Shown one piece after another: positions 8,179-15,756 of a stretch of 21,759 bases of DNA (position 1 is its first letter; each line of letters begins with the position of its first letter). Below the pieces are notes generated by a model. The model was given only the letters and a program-made list of their open reading frames with translations, had not been told where the DNA came from and made no database searches. The stretch is from Bacilli bacterium (lineage in GTDB: Bacteria; Bacillota_I; Bacilli_A; RF39; UBA660): positions 1-21,759 of the forward strand of contig JAQVDA010000005.1 of the NCBI GenBank assembly GCA_028698535.1, read 5' to 3'. A program made the position numbers and the translations under genes.

Positions 8179-8193
8179 TTGAATTAATATCAA

Positions 8194-8199
8194 TATAAT
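8194..8199 (+). promoter_or_regulatory. Possible -10 box for the peptide-rSAM-ABC-F locus
   Basis: A perfect TATAAT in the 50-nt gap after thrS. The nearest -35-like TTGAAA (8167-8172) is 21 bp away, too far for a classical promoter, so this is only a candidate. It would place a start near 8206, about 20 nt before the peptide ORFs. Confidence 0.3.
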
Positions 8200-8227
8200 G
8201 ATAGAGTAGTCGATAAAGGAGTGGATA

Positions 8228-8302
8228 ATGAATGAAAATAATAAGAAAAGCGAGGAAAACACATTCCATCATCAGGGGCTCAGTCATGTTTTCAAAAGAT
8301 AG
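8228..8302 (+). CDS. Alternative overlapping 24-aa ORF at the same ribosome binding site
   Basis: Starts at the first ATG of the ATGAATG pair, 6 nt after AAGGAG, and ends in TAG at 8300-8302. The product is acidic/polar at first (MNENNKKSEENT) with a HHQ and a C-terminal HVFKR, and has no cysteine. Better start spacing than the Cys-Cys ORF at 8232. It could be the real precursor instead, or a coupled upstream frame, or neither. Confidence 0.3.
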   Translation: MNENNKKSEENTFHHQGLSHVFKR

Positions 8303-8327
8303 TTGTTGTCCAGCAAGATCTAGGTAA
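8232..8327 (+). CDS. Candidate RiPP precursor peptide, 31 aa with Cys-Cys core
   Basis: A very short ORF directly ahead of a radical SAM/SPASM maturase, where precursor genes usually lie. The peptide has a strongly basic N-terminal half (MKIIRKARKTHS, leader-like), a middle containing IIRGSVMF, and a short C-terminal segment with two adjacent cysteines (KDSCCPARSR, C25 and C26). Shine-Dalgarno AAGGAG at 8216-8221 is 10 nt from this ATG, slightly long; a second ATG at 8228 in another frame is better spaced. I do not recognise a known precursor family. Support is position, Cys content and the ribosome binding site; the coding status is unproven. Confidence 0.45.
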   Translation: MKIIRKARKTHSIIRGSVMFSKDSCCPARSR

Positions 8328-8331
8328 ATAC

Positions 8332-8358
8332 GAAAGGGAAGTTATTTGCTTCCCTTTC
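8332..8358 (+). promoter_or_regulatory. Perfect 10-bp hairpin between the peptide ORF and the maturase gene
   Basis: GAAAGGGAAG (8332-8341) pairs exactly with CTTCCCTTTC (8349-8358) around a 7-nt loop. It begins 4 nt after the peptide stop and ends 26 nt before the maturase start. No T-run follows, so it is more likely an mRNA-stabilising or partial-termination element than a full terminator. Such hairpins behind a precursor gene commonly let precursor transcript exceed enzyme transcript. Confidence 0.65.
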
Positions 8359-8384
8359 ACTAAGTTTATTAAAGTGGTGGTTTT

Positions 8385-9683
8385 ATGAAATGGTCAATGT
8401 TTATAATAAGGGTTGCGGAAAATAAACAAATCTTACTATATAATACTTTTAACAGTGCTATAGTCATTATTGAGCAAAAAGAATATAGGTATATAAATTC
8501 CAATTTGGATAATTTGGATTTATTGAACAAAAATATAAAGGTTTTAATAAAAGAAGAATTTTTAATTGATAAAAATATAGATGAAAAACAACAGTTTTTA
8601 AAAGCTTTGCAAGCGGAATGGCAAGAAAATAAGCATTTTTGTATTCATATTTTACCGACTACAGCTTGTAATTTTTCTTGCCCATATTGTTATCAATGTG
8701 GAATAGAACGGGATTACTTTTTAGACACAGAAAAATTAAACAAAACAATTAATTATATTGATAACTATTTAGAAAAGAAGGAAATGTCATGGGCCACATT
8801 AATAATTCACGGTGGCGAACCAACAGTTTATTGGGAACCCGTCATAAAATTATTACCAAAAATTAACCAAGTTTTTAAAAAATATAAAGTATCATACAAT
8901 ACCCAAATAGTATCAAACGGTTATAATCTAACCAAAGAGAAAATAGATTTATTAGCAAAATATAACTGGAATCGCTTCCAAGTTACTTTAGATGGCCCTG
9001 CTTATATTCATGATAATAGAAGGAAACTCAAAAATGGTATGGGGACTTTTGACAAAATCGTAGAAAACATCAGGTATGCTATTGAAAACAATAAGATTAA
9101 ACAAGTAAGTTTACGGATTAATTATGATAATAATAATATCAAATATATTCCTGAATTATTAAAATATATTAAAAGAAACTTCGATATTAATCGAATAATA
9201 TTATCGTTTGGATTTATTTCTAACACAATTGGTGATAGCGAGGCTAACAAATATGTATTAAAGCACGCAATAGATTATGCCGATATTAAAGATACATATA
9301 CTAAGCTTTACAAAATCGCTATCGATTTAGGATTTGCAATGGATGATTTATTTATGTTTGATGGTATGTGTACAGCTAAATTAGATAATGCTATGGTAAT
9401 ATCAGCTGATGGCAATATATATAAATGTTTGAGTGGGGTTGGTAGAAAGGAATTTGTAGTTAATACAATAGATTCAAATAATTATGAACTACCTAATTAT
9501 TTATTTTTAGATTTATATGAACAATGTTTAGAAAAGCAATGTGAATTTCTACCATTATGTAATACTGGATGCCGATTTAATGCTTATTTAAAAAACAAGA
9601 ATATTAATAGTATTGATTGCCACCAAGAATGGTTAAAAAAAATTAATAATAAATTACTTAAAATTATTTATTTCAATAAATAA
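8385..9683 (+). CDS. Radical SAM/SPASM peptide maturase
   Basis: Iron-sulfur enzyme of the radical S-adenosylmethionine class. The N-terminal 80-90 residues resemble the recognition/leader-binding region of peptide maturases. The radical SAM core begins with the cluster motif C95xxxC99xxC102 (CNFSCPYC), with an extra C105, followed by GGEP at 143-146. A C-terminal SPASM domain supplies seven cysteines (C329, C348 in GNIYKC, C381, C386, C392, C396, C412) that would hold two auxiliary 4Fe-4S clusters. This architecture is typical of enzymes making thioether or C-C crosslinks in peptides, and also of anaerobic sulfatase maturases; no sulfatase is nearby, and a tiny Cys-Cys ORF lies just upstream. 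ATG follows GTGG at 8373-8378. An ABC-F gene follows 16 nt later. Specific product unknown. Confidence 0.9.
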   Translation: MKWSMFIIRVAENKQILLYNTFNSAIVIIEQKEYRYINSNLDNLDLLNKNIKVLIKEEFLIDKNIDEKQQFLKALQAEWQENKHFCIHILPTTACNFSCPYCYQCGIERDYFLDTEKLNKTINYIDNYLEKKEMSWATLIIHGGEPTVYWEPVIKLLPKINQVFKKYKVSYNTQIVSNGYNLTKEKIDLLAKYNWNRFQVTLDGPAYIHDNRRKLKNGMGTFDKIVENIRYAIENNKIKQVSLRINYDNNNIKYIPELLKYIKRNFDINRIILSFGFISNTIGDSEANKYVLKHAIDYADIKDTYTKLYKIAIDLGFAMDDLFMFDGMCTAKLDNAMVISADGNIYKCLSGVGRKEFVVNTIDSNNYELPNYLFLDLYEQCLEKQCEFLPLCNTGCRFNAYLKNKNINSIDCHQEWLKKINNKLLKIIYFNK

Positions 9684-9699
9684 TGGAGGTGATATTTAT

Positions 9700-11235
9700 A
9701 TGGTAGAAATATCTAACTTAACAATTAAAATAAGGCCTAATAGGCCTATCATTAATGGTTTAGATTTAATTTTAAATAAAGGTGATAAGCTTGCAGTAAT
9801 AGGAGAGGAAGGCAATGGCAAGAGTACCTTGTTTAAAGCTATTAATAATATTAATGATATAAAATCATATTGTGAAGTAGAAGGAACCATATTAAAGAAA
9901 AAATTAAAAATTGGCCTTTTAGAACAAGCATTAAGTAGTGATTGGAATCAGTTTTTAGTTTCTGAATATTTTTTAAAAATAACTCCTACTAATGAAATAG
10001 ATTATGATAAATATAACGATTTTCATAGATTAATTAACATATTATTAGCCTTAAATTTAGACCCTAAAATATTGGATTCCAACCAGAAAATTAAAACATT
10101 AAGTGGTGGCGAGAAAATCAAACTACAAATAGCGAAAGTTTTAATTAACGACCCAGATGTTTTATTATTAGATGAGCCGACCAATGACCTAGATTTATAT
10201 ACTTTAGAGTGGTTAGAAGATTTTATCAATAATCAGAATATGCCAATTATGTTTATCTCACATGATGAAACTTTATTAGAAAACACCGCTAATATGATTT
10301 TACATTTAGAACAAATTAAAGGCAAGCAAGAAGCAAGACATACTCTAGTTAAGAAAAGTTACCAAGAATATATTTATGAACGCGAGATTGCTCTTAAAAA
10401 ACAGGAGCAATTAGCGATTTATGATCAAAGAGATTATTTAAAAAGAAAACATGAATTAAGTTATCAAAAAAGTGCCGTTAGAAGTGCTCAAGAGAAAATA
10501 AAAGATTCGGCAGTGAGAAGAACTTTAAATAAAAAAATGAAAAACATCGTTCACCAGGAACAAAAGTTAGCTAATACTCAATTAACAACTAAACCAGATA
10601 TTGAAGATGCTATTTATATTGAGTTTGAACCTAATATAACAATACCCACTAATAAAGTCATTTTAAATTTAGAAAGGGATGAATTAAAAATAGGTCCTAA
10701 AAGGTTGACTCATAATATTAAATTATTAGTCAAGGGACCTGAAAAAATAGTAATAGTAGGGCAAAATGGTATTGGTAAGACTGTTTTATTAAAAATGATT
10801 TATGATGAACTTAAAAATAGAAAAGATATCAAAGTTGGCTATATGCCTCAAAATTATGATGATGTTCTAAATACTGATATGGTAGCCCTAGATTATTTAT
10901 ATGAGGGATTAGAAATTATAGATGAAAGCAAAATAAGGGCATATATGGGTAATATGAAATTTACTAGTGATGAAATGCTCTTTAAAATAGGTAATCTTAG
11001 TAGTGGACAAAAAGCAAAATTATTAATATTAAAGTTAATATTAGATAAATGTAATGTGCTCATTCTTGACGAACCAACTAGAAATTTGAGTCCGTTATCT
11101 AATCCAGTTATTAGAAAAATGCTAAAAGATTATAAAGGGACTATAATTAGTGTTTCGCATGATCGAAAATATATAATGGAAGTTAGGGATGTTGTTTACG
11201 AACTTACGTCAACTGGAATGGTAAAAAAAAACTAG
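9700..11235 (+). CDS. ABC-F family ATPase
   Basis: Soluble protein with two tandem ABC ATPase domains and no membrane segment, the ABC-F layout of ribosome-acting translation factors and antibiotic-resistance proteins. Domain 1 has Walker A GEEGNGKS (35-42), signature LSGGEK (134-139) and Walker B LLLDEPTNDLD (155-165). The charged linker at about 205-300 corresponds to the P-site tRNA interaction region. Domain 2 has Walker A GQNGIGKT (354-361), signature LSSGQK (433-438) and Walker B LILDEPT (454-460). The segment RNLSPLS after the second Walker B lacks the usual D-loop Asp. It starts after a strong GGAGGT (9685-9690), 16 nt behind the maturase, so both share a transcript. It could protect the ribosome from the peptide or a drug, or be a general ABC-F; sequence cannot decide. 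Confidence 0.88.
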   Translation: MVEISNLTIKIRPNRPIINGLDLILNKGDKLAVIGEEGNGKSTLFKAINNINDIKSYCEVEGTILKKKLKIGLLEQALSSDWNQFLVSEYFLKITPTNEIDYDKYNDFHRLINILLALNLDPKILDSNQKIKTLSGGEKIKLQIAKVLINDPDVLLLDEPTNDLDLYTLEWLEDFINNQNMPIMFISHDETLLENTANMILHLEQIKGKQEARHTLVKKSYQEYIYEREIALKKQEQLAIYDQRDYLKRKHELSYQKSAVRSAQEKIKDSAVRRTLNKKMKNIVHQEQKLANTQLTTKPDIEDAIYIEFEPNITIPTNKVILNLERDELKIGPKRLTHNIKLLVKGPEKIVIVGQNGIGKTVLLKMIYDELKNRKDIKVGYMPQNYDDVLNTDMVALDYLYEGLEIIDESKIRAYMGNMKFTSDEMLFKIGNLSSGQKAKLLILKLILDKCNVLILDEPTRNLSPLSNPVIRKMLKDYKGTIISVSHDRKYIMEVRDVVYELTSTGMVKKN

Positions 11236-11290
11236 TTGATGAGGCATCTAATCACTTAAAACCAAGGATGAAAGTGAAATAATAACTGAA

Positions 11291-11316
11291 AATAGAATAA
11301 AATTATTCTATTTTTT
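11291..11316 (+). terminator. Terminator after the ABC-F gene
   Basis: Stem AATAGAAT (11291-11298) with ATTCTATT (11305-11312), a six-base loop and a run of T to 11316. Closes the accessory operon starting near 8200. Confidence 0.65.
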
Positions 11317-11446
11317 AATTGGTCTAAAAATTTAAACCATCCAGTATTTAACCAGTTGCTTTTCCAATATTAGATAAATTTACTATTTGGGTTTAATCTA
11401 TCGTTATAAATTCTCTTGTATTTATTAATGTTTACTAATCCGTTAG

Positions 11447-11483
11447 TGTCAAGAGTTCTTGGGATTTTTTAGGAAGATAAGTT
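11447..11483 (+). repeat. Left copy of 37-bp imperfect direct repeat flanking the modification module
   Basis: This stretch, with core AAGAGTTCTTGGGATTTTTT, matches 15657-15693 with about 33 of 37 identical bases in the same orientation. It abuts the truncated transposase remnant on its right, so the repeat edge looks like a recombination junction. Confidence 0.75.
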
Positions 11484-11735
11484 AATTCCATCAAAGACTA
11501 CAATTGATTTCATCATGATATCCTTTTTATTATTACCTTGGGTATGAATCCATTTTTCATCAGCCATAATATATAACTTATCAGGACTTGGCAATGGTTT
11601 TAATTTAGGTTTTGATAGTTTGGTTTCTAAAACAACATTTCTCACTAACTGTCTATAACCTTATTTAGAATTCTTTTAGTTCCGTGCAAAGATTATGAAA
11701 ATCTATTGTTTTATATTTAATGCCATGATATAATT
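11469..11735 (-). pseudogene. Decayed ISLre2/UPF0236-type transposase fragment
   Basis: On the minus strand a reading frame from about 11660 to 11469 encodes RQLVRNVVLE, then LYIMADEKWIHTQ and IMMKSIVVFDGI. The ADEKWIHTQ...VVFDGI pattern resembles the catalytic-region signature of ISLre2-family (UPF0236) transposases. The homology stops at a TAA just after the I of FDGI, and the upstream part (to about 11735) continues only in other frames with stops, so this is a broken, frameshifted remnant of a protein normally over 400 residues. It fills most of the 525-nt gap between the ABC-F gene and the methylase gene. Family call is from memory of the motif, so moderate. Confidence 0.55.
11706..11734 (+). 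promoter_or_regulatory. Promoter of the modification module
   Basis: TTGTTT at 11706-11711, a 17-bp spacer ending in the extended TGA, and a perfect TATAAT at 11729-11734. Transcription would start near 11741, about 20 nt before the ATG. Confidence 0.7.
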
Positions 11736-11761
11736 TTACTAGTAGAGGTGGGTGGACTAGT

Positions 11762-13918
11762 ATGGGAATAAGAAAATTTAGTGAAGTAAAGATTGAATAT
11801 GATCAGGAATATTTAAACCAACCAGTTATTAATAGCATTGTGCCAGTAAATTTAAAAATAAATAAGCAATGTTCAATTAAAAATAATAAAAACGAACCTA
11901 ATGAAGAATTTTACAAATGGCAGTTAATATATAGTCTCATAAATTCTGGAATGTATTCCCGAGAGTTTATTGGAACAGAAGTTAGTTTCCCAAAAGGAAA
12001 CAAAAATTCGGCACCCATAAAATTTGATGTTGCAATTTTCAAAAGCAATAAATGGTTTAGTCATTATGCAGAGTATCATAAGACAAAAAAACAAGATGAA
12101 TTAGATTGGTTAAGGGAAAATTTAATTTGTGTTATTGAAATAAAAAAAGAAAACAATAAAAATATAGAAATAGTTTATAATCAACAACTCAAACCCGGAA
12201 TGAAAGAAGCGGAAAACAACTATGTTTTAGGTATGCTGTATGACACAGGAAAACTCTATTTATTTCAAAAAAGGGCTGATAAATTTTTAAGATACGATGA
12301 AACTTTAAATCGAAAAGGTGAAAAAAGCACGACAAAAGAACTGTCGTTAGATATCCCAGATGCCTATTATAAAATTCCATCATTTGATCAACTTCTTAAA
12401 AAATATGACTATATGCCTATAGATAGAAGCAATAGAACTGTAATGGACCTTGATATAATTTCTGGTGCCCTAAGTTCTCAATTGTCAGATAGTATAGGAA
12501 ATATTCTTAAGATTATGGATGCACAATCAATGACTAATGAACGCGGATATGAGATTTTAATTCAAATTCTAGCACTTAAAATATTCGATGAAAAAAGAAG
12601 CGAAGATGGCTTGCGAAATTTGGAATTATATATTCAAGATTATGAAAGTCGCAAAGTTGATTTATTGTTTTTTATCCGAGACAAGGAACGAGAATTTATT
12701 AAATTATCCGATGAGGATATTCAAACCTTCATAAAAAGATTACAAGCATTGTATGATTTGGCTTCTCAAAAGTATCACCATATATTAAAAGATTCAATAA
12801 TAGCTTGGAATAAGGAAGAACATGTTAGAATTATCGGTGAAATAGTAAAACAATTTCAAGACTACAGTTTTATAAGATCTGATCAGACCGATTTATATCA
12901 ACTTGTTTTTTATCAATTTGCGAGTGAATTTTCAAAAGCTAATAAAGGACAATTTGTAACTCCAATACCTGTAATAGAGTTTATTGTCGATATCATTAAC
13001 CCTAAAAGGGGAGAGACTATTGTTGATCCAACAGTTGGAATTGCTGATTTTTTGGCATTAGCATATAATCATTCTGACTCGAAATTAAATGATGAGAATT
13101 TATATGGTGTTGATAATGATGAACATATGATAATGCTTGCACAGTTAAATATGTTATTAAATGGTGATGGAAATTCAAATTTGCAGTATAAGCCTGATAA
13201 AGGTTCACTACTTTGGAAATTTAATTCTAATGGTGTACTTGTTGATTTAGATCCAAAAATTCATAAAAACGGAAATTGGGACACTTGGTATGACCAGACA
13301 AAATTGAAAAAATTTGATATCGTGTTAACAAATCCACCGTTTGGAGAAGGCAGAAAATATGAGCCTACTACTACTCAAGATAGAGAAATACTTGAGTTGT
13401 ATGAATTATGGAATATAGCTAGAGAGTCAAACTCAATTGATCCTGGCCTGATTTTTTTAGAAAATGCGTATAGAGTTTTAAATGAAAATGGTAGAATTGG
13501 CATAATTTTATCCAATTCTCTAGCTTCAGTTAAAAAATGGGAAAAAGCAAGAAACTGGTTACTTGAAAAAGTGCGTATTGTAGCTATATTTGATTTACCA
13601 GCTAATATTTTTGCTGACACCGGTGTTAACACTACGGTATTAATTGCCTATAAACCGTCTGCCAAACAAATTGATGAACTCAAAAAAAAGGACTATAGTA
13701 TATTTGTTAAAAACATAGAAAAAGTAGGTTATGAGGTAAAAACGATAAAGAGAACAAAATACTTTGAAAAACTTTATTTAATTGATAAGAAAGATTTTTC
13801 TTATCAAGTTGATTCAGAGGGGAATGCGATTATAGATGAGGATTTTACTAAAACTGTAGCAGAATTTAAAAAATGGTGCCTATCCCAAGAGGAAGAATTG
13901 AAATCAAAATTTTTATAA
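11762..13918 (+). CDS. Fused PD-(D/E)xK nuclease / N6-adenine DNA methyltransferase (type I-like or BcgI-like)
   Basis: The 718-residue protein combines an N-terminal domain like the HsdR N-terminus with an HsdM-type methylase. The N-terminal part shows KFDVAIF (Asp89) and CVIEIKKE (Glu126, Lys128), matching a PD-(D/E)xK nuclease core, preceded by a conserved-looking EEFYKWQLIYSLI helix and FPKGNKNSAP. The methylase part has GQFVTP (396-401), AdoMet motif I in the form DPTVGIADFL (422-431), where the usual GxG is GIA, and catalytic motif IV NPPF (524-527). A typical HsdM is about 500 residues. The partner specificity gene follows 15 nt later and no separate hsdR is present, so this resembles BcgI-type two-gene systems in which one subunit cuts and methylates. 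Cleavage activity is an inference. Start: ATG after GGTGGGTGG. Confidence 0.88.
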   Translation: MGIRKFSEVKIEYDQEYLNQPVINSIVPVNLKINKQCSIKNNKNEPNEEFYKWQLIYSLINSGMYSREFIGTEVSFPKGNKNSAPIKFDVAIFKSNKWFSHYAEYHKTKKQDELDWLRENLICVIEIKKENNKNIEIVYNQQLKPGMKEAENNYVLGMLYDTGKLYLFQKRADKFLRYDETLNRKGEKSTTKELSLDIPDAYYKIPSFDQLLKKYDYMPIDRSNRTVMDLDIISGALSSQLSDSIGNILKIMDAQSMTNERGYEILIQILALKIFDEKRSEDGLRNLELYIQDYESRKVDLLFFIRDKEREFIKLSDEDIQTFIKRLQALYDLASQKYHHILKDSIIAWNKEEHVRIIGEIVKQFQDYSFIRSDQTDLYQLVFYQFASEFSKANKGQFVTPIPVIEFIVDIINPKRGETIVDPTVGIADFLALAYNHSDSKLNDENLYGVDNDEHMIMLAQLNMLLNGDGNSNLQYKPDKGSLLWKFNSNGVLVDLDPKIHKNGNWDTWYDQTKLKKFDIVLTNPPFGEGRKYEPTTTQDREILELYELWNIARESNSIDPGLIFLENAYRVLNENGRIGIILSNSLASVKKWEKARNWLLEKVRIVAIFDLPANIFADTGVNTTVLIAYKPSAKQIDELKKKDYSIFVKNIEKVGYEVKTIKRTKYFEKLYLIDKKDFSYQVDSEGNAIIDEDFTKTVAEFKKWCLSQEEELKSKFL

Positions 13919-13933
13919 AAAGGAGAGATAGCT

Positions 13934-15379
13934 ATGTTAATAATTAAATATTCCGATATCATTAATAATAATTTTAGCCTTTCTCCAAATAATTATAATA
14001 AGGTGCCCATAGAAACCACCAATGTTGTTCCGCTTTCATTATTAGTTGAAAAAATTATTAAAGGTGAAGAAATAGGAAGCAGAAACTATACGCAAGAATC
14101 TGTGTATAAGTTTATCAGAACTTCTGGGATAGTTAACGATAAATATCTATTAGATGAAAACGAAAATTCTATTTTAAATATTAACCCAAACTCTTTTGTT
14201 AGTAAAAATTTAAGTCAAGGAGACATCTTAATTTGCAAAGATTCTAATGTTGGAGATGTTGCAATGCTTAGAAAAGATTATGACACATATATGTTCAGCA
14301 GCGGAATTAATAAATTAATCCTAAAAAGGCATAAAAATTATGTTTTTTCAGTGATGAAACATAAAAATTTCAAAAAACAATTAATAACCTTAATTTCAAA
14401 AGGATCGACTTTAAAGCATGCCAAAAATACATATTTAAAATGTTTAATTCCATTCCCCAATGATGACAAAGTGATTGAATATGTTTCAAATTTAACGTTA
14501 TCAATAGTTAATAAGGAAAAAATAATTTTAGAAAAATTCAATGAGATAAATAAATTTATAGAAAATACTATTGATAGTAATCAAAAAGCAAATATATTTG
14601 TTTTTAAGTTTCCAAGGTTAAGTCAAATACTAGGTAGAAGTAGATTAGATACGGGCATATATAATGAGGAATACAAGAAAATTGAACATAAGATATTAAA
14701 TTTTTCAAATGGTTATTACTATATTTCTAAAAATAAAATTCATGGCGGAAATACTCCGAAACAAAGAATTATAGGGGGTAATAAAGAATATGATTTTTAT
14801 TGGATAACACCAACATCTATTAATGATTTTGGTATATTTAACCTGGGTGATAGTATATATTGTAAAAAACAAAACATAAATAAAAATTGCATGTTAATTA
14901 TTAATAGAACATCAAAAGGCGGCAAAGGGGAATATGTTGGGATTGCACATTATTATGATTACAGACACTTTGGATTAGCACAACATAATCAAGGGATTTA
15001 TAGAATAGACGGATATCCTGATGAGGAATTGATATTTATGACTTGTTTGTTAAACTCAAAATACTATAGAAAACTATGTGCAAATTTAAGTATGGGTTCT
15101 AAAATGAAGGAAATAAAATTAAACAATATTCTCGAGATACCTTTTCCCAATTTTTCAAAAAATAATCGTAAAACCATTTGTCAAAATTATTATAATAAAG
15201 AGACTAAATTGAATGATATATCCCCAACCCAATTTTTATCAATAGATAATGAATGGAATAAAAAAGCGGGTATTATTAACATATATGAATCTTTACATGA
15301 AACTAAAAAAATTTTAAATAAGGTTATAGATGATATTTATAACAATGTTCCTATTAATATAACTTATAAAATATTTTAG
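13934..15379 (+). CDS. Type I-like restriction-modification specificity subunit (HsdS)
   Basis: Target-recognition subunit that would direct the upstream methylase/nuclease to a bipartite DNA site. The 481 residues contain two target-recognition domains: one at about 1-195, ending in a conserved-region helix (IVNKEKIILEKFNEINKF), and a second at about 225-415. The second begins with the typical entry segment FPRLSQILGRSRLDTG and carries the HsdS-like elements GGNTPKQRI and IEIPFPN-like closing strands (ILEIPFPNF). The C-terminal helix is near 440-475. ATG follows AAGGAG (13919-13925), 15 nt downstream of the methylase, so the two are co-transcribed. No inverted repeats or second S gene that would allow S-gene shuffling are seen. 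Recognition sequence not predictable. Confidence 0.88.
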   Translation: MLIIKYSDIINNNFSLSPNNYNKVPIETTNVVPLSLLVEKIIKGEEIGSRNYTQESVYKFIRTSGIVNDKYLLDENENSILNINPNSFVSKNLSQGDILICKDSNVGDVAMLRKDYDTYMFSSGINKLILKRHKNYVFSVMKHKNFKKQLITLISKGSTLKHAKNTYLKCLIPFPNDDKVIEYVSNLTLSIVNKEKIILEKFNEINKFIENTIDSNQKANIFVFKFPRLSQILGRSRLDTGIYNEEYKKIEHKILNFSNGYYYISKNKIHGGNTPKQRIIGGNKEYDFYWITPTSINDFGIFNLGDSIYCKKQNINKNCMLIINRTSKGGKGEYVGIAHYYDYRHFGLAQHNQGIYRIDGYPDEELIFMTCLLNSKYYRKLCANLSMGSKMKEIKLNNILEIPFPNFSKNNRKTICQNYYNKETKLNDISPTQFLSIDNEWNKKAGIINIYESLHETKKILNKVIDDIYNNVPINITYKIF

Positions 15380-15416
15380 TTATATTATTTCAACAACTAT
15401 TATGTTCCGCCAATAT

Positions 15417-15471
15417 AAAGTTCCAAACCGCTTTTCCCCACACCACCAGCGTTTTGGACTTTTTCTTTTTC
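15417..15471 (+). terminator. Terminator after the specificity gene
   Basis: AAAGTTCCAAAC (15417-15428) pairs with GTTTTGGACTTT (15451-15462) with one bulge, around a large C/A-rich loop, followed by TTTCTTTTT. Could work in both directions. Confidence 0.55.
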
Positions 15472-15656
15472 TTAAATTAAGAAAGATAAAAATAAAAAGA
15501 AATACTCAATAAACTTCAATCGGAGTGGGGGTGGATTGGTTACACTAAATTAGACAGTCAAATGTACGTTTGTAAATGATGCGAGACTAAAAAGTGTTGA
15601 CAATCTAATCTAACCTGCGATATAAATTAACGGCGTGATATTTTGTGTGTAATTAA
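15472..15656. other. Gene-free AT-rich stretch with possible IS-end remnant
   Basis: No ORF with a ribosome binding site is seen. It holds a G-rich patch (GGAGTGGGGGTGG near 15523-15535) followed by GGTTACACTAAATTAGACAG at 15538. A loosely similar sequence lies in inverted orientation near 15590-15615. This looks like the kind of end found on insertion sequences, but no transposase is next to it, and the match is from memory only. It also contains the promoter listed at 15597. Confidence 0.3.
15597..15626 (+). promoter_or_regulatory. Promoter upstream of the 85-aa orphan gene
   Basis: Consensus TTGACA at 15597-15602, an 18-bp spacer and TATAAA at 15621-15626. The next gene starts 130 nt further on, so the transcript would have a leader of about 125 nt that includes the right direct repeat. 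Confidence 0.55.
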
Positions 15657-15693
15657 TATCAAGAGTTTTTGGTATTTTTTAGGAAAATAAGTT
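15657..15693 (+). repeat. Right copy of 37-bp imperfect direct repeat
   Basis: Core AAGAGTTTTTGGTATTTTTT followed by AGGAAAATAAGTT. It matches 11447-11483 with four mismatches, in the same orientation, 4.2 kb away. The pair brackets the whole methylase/specificity operon. Confidence 0.75.
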
Positions 15694-15756
15694 TAAATAT
15701 AATTAAATAATTTAATTCTTTTGTTGAAAACTTACAATTTAGAATTGGAGAGCAAA

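Noticed and set aside
15721..15756. TTG start extending the 85-aa protein by 12 residues
   Set aside because: No ribosome binding site before TTG, while the ATG at 15757 follows GGAG at good spacing.
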